Part shown: positions 4,095 to 7,595 of the stretch, piece after piece
Layout: each line of letters opens with the position of its first letter
How positions within the stretch are numbered: the stretch's first letter is position 1
Assembly (NCBI GenBank): GCA_945877525.1
Contig: CAMDVP010000148.1
Location: forward strand, 1 to 7,595
Source of the DNA: an uncultured Clostridia bacterium
GTDB lineage: Bacteria; Bacillota; Clostridia; Christensenellales; Aristaeellaceae
Length of the DNA stretch: 7,595 nucleotides
Direction of reading: 5' to 3'
Translations under genes and position numbers: made by a program
The notes under the pieces: model-generated
Seen by the model: only the letters and a program-made list of their open reading frames with translations
Told to the model about the DNA's origin: nothing
The model's database searches: none

Positions 4095-5801
4095 GTGGAA
4101 AAGCAAGTTGCTCTCAGCATGCGCGGCATTACCAAGCGCTTTGGCAGCGTTGTGGCCAACCACAACGTGGATCTGGACGTATACGAGGGGGAAATCCTGG
4201 CCATTCTCGGTGAGAACGGCTGCGGCAAAACCACCCTGATGAACATGATCTCCGGCATCTACTTCCCGGATGAGGGCAAAATCTACAAGAACGGCGAGGA
4301 AGTGGTCATCCGCTCCCCCAAGGATGCCTTTGACCTGAAAATCGGCATGATTCATCAGCACTTCAAGCTGGTGGATCTGTTCACCGCCGCTGAAAACATT
4401 GTGCTTGGCGTCAACGAAAAGGGCCGGTACAACCTGAAAAGCGTCAATTCCCGCGTTTCCCAGATCGCTGAGAAATACGGTTTTCATATTGATCCCCAGA
4501 AGAAGATTTACGACATGTCCGTTTCCGAAAAGCAGACGGTGGAGATTATCAAGGTACTGTACCGCGGCGCGGACATTCTCATTCTCGACGAGCCCACCGC
4601 TGTGCTGACCCCGCAGGAAATCGAGCGGCTGTTCGACGTGCTGCGCCGCATGAAGGCGGATGGCAAGTCCATCATTATCATCACTCACAAGCTGCACGAG
4701 GTCATCGCCGTATCCGACAGGGTGGCCATCCTGCGCAAGGGCGAGCATATCGCCACCGTCGATACCTGCGACGCCACCGAAAGCAGCCTGACGGAAATGA
4801 TGGTGGGCAAGCAGATTACCCTGGACATCGACCGCAGCGAGCCCGAGAACGTTCAGCCCCGGCTGGAGGTGAAGGATCTCAACTGCATCGACGGCGAGGG
4901 CATCCATGTGCTCAAGGACATTTCCTTCACCGCCAACAGCGGCGAGATTCTCGGCATCGCGGGCATCGCAGGCAGCGGCCAGCGCGAGTTGCTGGAGGCC
5001 ATCGCGGGCCTGCAGCCCATCGCCAGCGGACAGATAATCTTCAACAACCCCAAGAAGGACAGACCCGTCACCTTCTTCCATAAGTCCATGCGGCAGGTGA
5101 AGGAGCTGGCGGCCAGGGACGCTTTCCATGACAGGAGCGGCGCGCCCATGCGCCTCAAGGGCATGAGCCGCGCGCAGATCAAGGCTCAGGTTTCCGCCGG
5201 AAACGTGCTTTTCCGGGAGGATGAGGTGATGAACCTGCGCGGGAAAACCCCGCTGGAGATTCGCTCTCTGGGCGTGCGGCTTTCCTTTGTGCCGGAGGAT
5301 CGGCTGGGAATGGGCCTGGTAGGCAACATGGGCATCACCGACAACATGATGCTGCGCAGCTATCGCAAGGGCCGGGCCGGCTTTGTTGATCGGAAGAAGC
5401 CCCGCGCACTGGCTGAGGACATTATCAAGGAGCTTGAGGTGGCCACCCCCGGCGTGAATACGCCCGTGCGCCGCCTTTCCGGCGGCAATGTGCAGAAGGT
5501 GCTGGTGGGGCGCGAAATTGCCTTTGCCCCCAAGGTGCTCATGGCCGCCTACCCCGCCCGCGGCCTGGACATCAATTCCTCCTATACCATCTACAATCTG
5601 CTCAACAAGCAGAAGCAGAACGGCGTGGCCGTCATCTTCGTGGGCGAGGATCTGGATGTGCTGCTGGCCCTGTGCGACCGCATCATGGTCGTCAATTCCG
5701 GCGCCGTCACCGGCATGCTGGACGCCCGCACCGCCACCAAGGAAGAAATCGGCCTCCTCATGACCAAGACCAACGCCCCTGCAAAGGAGGTAGCTCCATG
5801 A
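4095..5801 (+). CDS. Double ABC ATPase of the nucleoside-type importer
   Basis: A 568-residue cytoplasmic ATPase with two nucleotide-binding domains in one chain, the NupO/sugar-importer layout. Domain 1: Walker A GENGCGKTT (39-47), Q-loop Q88, signature MSVSEKQTVEI (141-151, versus the usual LSVG-type), Walker B ILILDEPT (161-168), His-loop H198. Domain 2 from about 256: a Walker A lacking the Lys (GIAGSGQRE, 290-298), PEDRLGMGLV (400-409), signature LSGGNVQK (461-468), and a Walker B position without the Glu (VLMAAYPARGLD, 481-492). The degenerate second site is normal for this family, so domain 1 probably does most of the hydrolysis. A charged insertion of about 64 residues (319-382) separates SGQIIFNN from GKTPLEIRSLGV, and explains a length above the usual 500 or so. 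The GTG start is set by GGAGGG at 4083-4088. The stop overlaps the next gene by ATGA. Confidence 0.95.
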   Translation: MEKQVALSMRGITKRFGSVVANHNVDLDVYEGEILAILGENGCGKTTLMNMISGIYFPDEGKIYKNGEEVVIRSPKDAFDLKIGMIHQHFKLVDLFTAAENIVLGVNEKGRYNLKSVNSRVSQIAEKYGFHIDPQKKIYDMSVSEKQTVEIIKVLYRGADILILDEPTAVLTPQEIERLFDVLRRMKADGKSIIIITHKLHEVIAVSDRVAILRKGEHIATVDTCDATESSLTEMMVGKQITLDIDRSEPENVQPRLEVKDLNCIDGEGIHVLKDISFTANSGEILGIAGIAGSGQRELLEAIAGLQPIASGQIIFNNPKKDRPVTFFHKSMRQVKELAARDAFHDRSGAPMRLKGMSRAQIKAQVSAGNVLFREDEVMNLRGKTPLEIRSLGVRLSFVPEDRLGMGLVGNMGITDNMMLRSYRKGRAGFVDRKKPRALAEDIIKELEVATPGVNTPVRRLSGGNVQKVLVGREIAFAPKVLMAAYPARGLDINSSYTIYNLLNKQKQNGVAVIFVGEDLDVLLALCDRIMVVNSGAVTGMLDARTATKEEIGLLMTKTNAPAKEVAP

Positions 5802-6925
5802 GCGAGCAGAAGAAGTCCGCAGCGCATGAGTCGCTGTTCCATCTGACCAAGCGAACCGAAGTGAATCCCGCATCGGCCATGCTCATCCGCGTCATTGCCA
5901 TTGTACTGGGCATGGTGGTATGCGGCCTGACAGCGTTTCTGCTGATAGAAAAGCTCCATGGCGACCCGTCGAAAATCAAGGATTTCTACGCCTGCTTTAT
6001 TAAGGGTTCCTTTGCCAGCGAGCGCAAGCTGTGGAAATTCCTGAAGAACATGGCCATTCTGCAGTGCATTTCCCTGGCGGTGACCCCGGCCTTCCGCATG
6101 CGCTTTTGGAATATCGGCGCAGAGGGGCAGACGCTCATGGGCGTGCTGGGCTGCATCACGGTGGCGTTTTACTTTGGCGGCAGGCTACCGGAGTGGCAGC
6201 TTCTGATTCTCATGCTCATTGCCGCGCTGCTCTACGGCGCAGTGTGGGCGGTGATTCCCGCGCTGTTCAAGGCCAAGTGGAACACCAATGAAACGCTTTT
6301 CACCCTGATGATGAACTATGTGGCCACCTATGTGGTCAGCTACTTCCTGGTGATCTGGGTGCCCAGCGGCTCCTCCACCCTGGGCAAGCTGAAATACGGC
6401 AAGCTGCCCGTGCTGCCCTTCGGAAACCAGTACCTGCTGATTATCCTGATCGTGCTGGCGCTGACCATCGGGCTGTACATCTACCTCAAGTACAGCAAGC
6501 AGGGGTATGAGATTTCCGTTGTGGGCGAAAGCATGCGGACAGCCCAGTACAGCGGCATCAACGTGCGGAGGGTCATCATCCGCACCATGGTGGTCAGCGG
6601 CCTGCTCTGCGGCCTGACGGGCTTCCTGATTGGCTCGGGCCTGGACCAGAGCGTCACCACGGAATCCGTCGGCGGCCAGGGCTTCACGGCCATTATCGTA
6701 TCCTGGCTGGCCAATTTCAACCCCCTGGTGATGATTGTCACCTCCGGCCTGATTTCCTTTCTGAATTCCGGCGCGGCCCAGATTTCCCAGGATTTCAACG
6801 TCAGCGGCGCGCTCCCGGACGTGATTGTGGGCATCATTCTGTTCTTCATCATCGGCTGCGAGTTCTTCATCCATTACAAGGTCGTTTTCCGTCATGCTTC
6901 TTCGGAAAAGGAGGCTGTCAAATGA
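5798..6925 (+). CDS. ABC importer permease 1 (BMP/nucleoside type)
   Basis: A 375-residue membrane permease of the BPD_transp_2 class (NupP-like). It starts at an ATG overlapping the ATPase stop (ATGA) with AAAGGAGG at 5783-5790, 7 nt away. A charged cytoplasmic N-terminus (residues 1 to about 27) precedes the first membrane segment (about 28-50). The family block NIGAEGQTLMG is at 105-115. KWNTNETLFTLMMNYVA (160-176) matches the conserved loop and helix after it. SKQGYEISVVGES and TAQYSGINV (233-256) are the family's cytoplasmic motif that contacts the ATPase. Several further hydrophobic helices follow to a charged C-terminus. It should pair with permease 2 to form the translocation channel. 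Substrate specificity cannot be read from it. Confidence 0.94.
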   Translation: MSEQKKSAAHESLFHLTKRTEVNPASAMLIRVIAIVLGMVVCGLTAFLLIEKLHGDPSKIKDFYACFIKGSFASERKLWKFLKNMAILQCISLAVTPAFRMRFWNIGAEGQTLMGVLGCITVAFYFGGRLPEWQLLILMLIAALLYGAVWAVIPALFKAKWNTNETLFTLMMNYVATYVVSYFLVIWVPSGSSTLGKLKYGKLPVLPFGNQYLLIILIVLALTIGLYIYLKYSKQGYEISVVGESMRTAQYSGINVRRVIIRTMVVSGLLCGLTGFLIGSGLDQSVTTESVGGQGFTAIIVSWLANFNPLVMIVTSGLISFLNSGAAQISQDFNVSGALPDVIVGIILFFIIGCEFFIHYKVVFRHASSEKEAVK

Positions 6926-7595
6926 ACGTCTGGCTGAACTTTCTGATTGAATCGCTGGCCTTCGGCGCGGTCTTTATGTACGGCTCCACGGGCGAAATCC
7001 TCACCGAGAAGGCTGGCCACCTGAACCTGGGCATTCCGGGCATCATGTGCATGGGCGGCGCGGGCGGCTGCCTGGTGCTGAACGTCATCGGCGGGTGGAG
7101 CCTGCCGCCTGTCCTGGTCGTTGTTCTGGGCGTGGCGGGCGCGCTGGCCATGTCCATGCTGATGGGCCTGATTTACAGCTTCCTCACCGTGTCCCTCCGC
7201 GCCAATCAGAACGTGACCGGTCTGGCGTTGACCACCTTTGGCGTTGGCCTGATGAAGGTGATCATGAGCAAGCTGGATCCCACCGTGTATCTGGTGGGCC
7301 CCAAGAAGATTTTCCGCTGGCCCTTTACCGACCGCACGGACGCGCTGCAGTACCTGGGCGTATTGTTCTTTCTGGGCGTGGCGATTGCGCTCCTTACCTC
7401 CTGGGTGCTTTTCCGCACCAAGACGGGTCTGCGCCTGCGCGCCGTGGGCGAAAATCCCGGCACGGCGGACGCCGTGGGCATCAACGTTTCCCGGTACAAA
7501 TACCTGGCCACCTGCATCGGCAGCGGCATTTCCGGCCTGGGCGGCTTCTACTGCATCATCGACTACATGGCCTCCCAGGAGGCCTACCTGAGCCT
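6922..7595 (+). CDS. ABC importer permease 2 (BMP/nucleoside type), cut by window edge
   Basis: The first 224 residues of a NupQ-like permease; the C-terminus lies beyond the window. The ATG overlaps the stop of permease 1 (ATGA), with AAGGAGG at 6908-6914, 7 nt away. Family motifs: GEILTEKAGHLNLGIPG (24-40), the mark of the second permease in BMP importers; NQNVTGLALTTFGVGL after the third hydrophobic stretch; and LRAVGENPGTADAVGINV (172-188), the ATPase-contact motif. Hydrophobic segments lie on both sides of these. Gene overlap implies translational coupling and equal amounts of the two permeases. No frameshift is seen in the visible part. Confidence 0.94.
   Translation, partial: MNVWLNFLIESLAFGAVFMYGSTGEILTEKAGHLNLGIPGIMCMGGAGGCLVLNVIGGWSLPPVLVVVLGVAGALAMSMLMGLIYSFLTVSLRANQNVTGLALTTFGVGLMKVIMSKLDPTVYLVGPKKIFRWPFTDRTDALQYLGVLFFLGVAIALLTSWVLFRTKTGLRLRAVGENPGTADAVGINVSRYKYLATCIGSGISGLGGFYCIIDYMASQEAYLS

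Noticed and set aside
2709..5873. A 1054-codon open frame on the minus strand
   Set aside because: It lies opposite the binding-protein and ATPase genes, has a Gly/His/Val/Leu-rich composition typical of the mirror of GC-rich codon use, and no credible start or domain. The plus-strand genes have clear family motifs.
6185..6895. A 236-codon open frame on the minus strand
   Set aside because: Antisense to permease 1, His/Asp/Gly-rich mirror composition, no ribosome site.

Overview
The window looks like a chromosomal segment of a GC-rich Gram-positive (Bacillota), most likely a gut- or rumen-type Clostridia. The basis is strong AAGGAGG-type ribosome sites, sigma-A-like promoters, a T-box leader RNA, and protein families common in Clostridia. 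No mobile element, CRISPR array, rRNA or tRNA is visible. Both ends cut through genes.

Left part, minus strand (1-1399): an operon read leftwards from a strong promoter at 1371-1399. It has a leader of about 290 nt with a recognisable T-box Stem I and an intrinsic terminator just before the first ribosome site. Two genes follow: an XRE-cupin regulator (505-1071) and the N-terminal 157 residues of an AMP-forming acyl-CoA synthetase of the medium/branched-chain (MACS-like) type (1-473). The specifier triplet reads AUC (Ile). This suggests an operon that responds to uncharged tRNA-Ile, and a possible role of the ligase in making isoleucine from a branched-chain acid. That role is inference.

Middle, minus strand (1417-2493): a two-TM small membrane protein of about 120 aa and a TetR-type regulator, probably co-transcribed from an extended -10 promoter at 2488-2493. 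The regulator has no ATG, GTG or TTG that fits its N-terminus and may start at CTG.

Right part, plus strand (2663-7595): a nucleoside-type (BMP/NupNOPQ-like) ABC importer operon. Its order is substrate-binding protein (2796-3998), double ATPase (4095-5801), permease 1 (5798-6925) and permease 2 (6922 to window end). It has its own promoter (2663-2691). The ATPase and permease genes overlap by ATGA, and an 11-bp perfect hairpin separates the binding-protein gene from the ATPase gene. The ATPase carries an internal insertion of about 64 residues.

The two transcription units diverge from the 2459-2795 region. No purine riboswitch is seen ahead of the importer. The T-box in front of a regulator plus acyl-CoA synthetase is the most interesting element.
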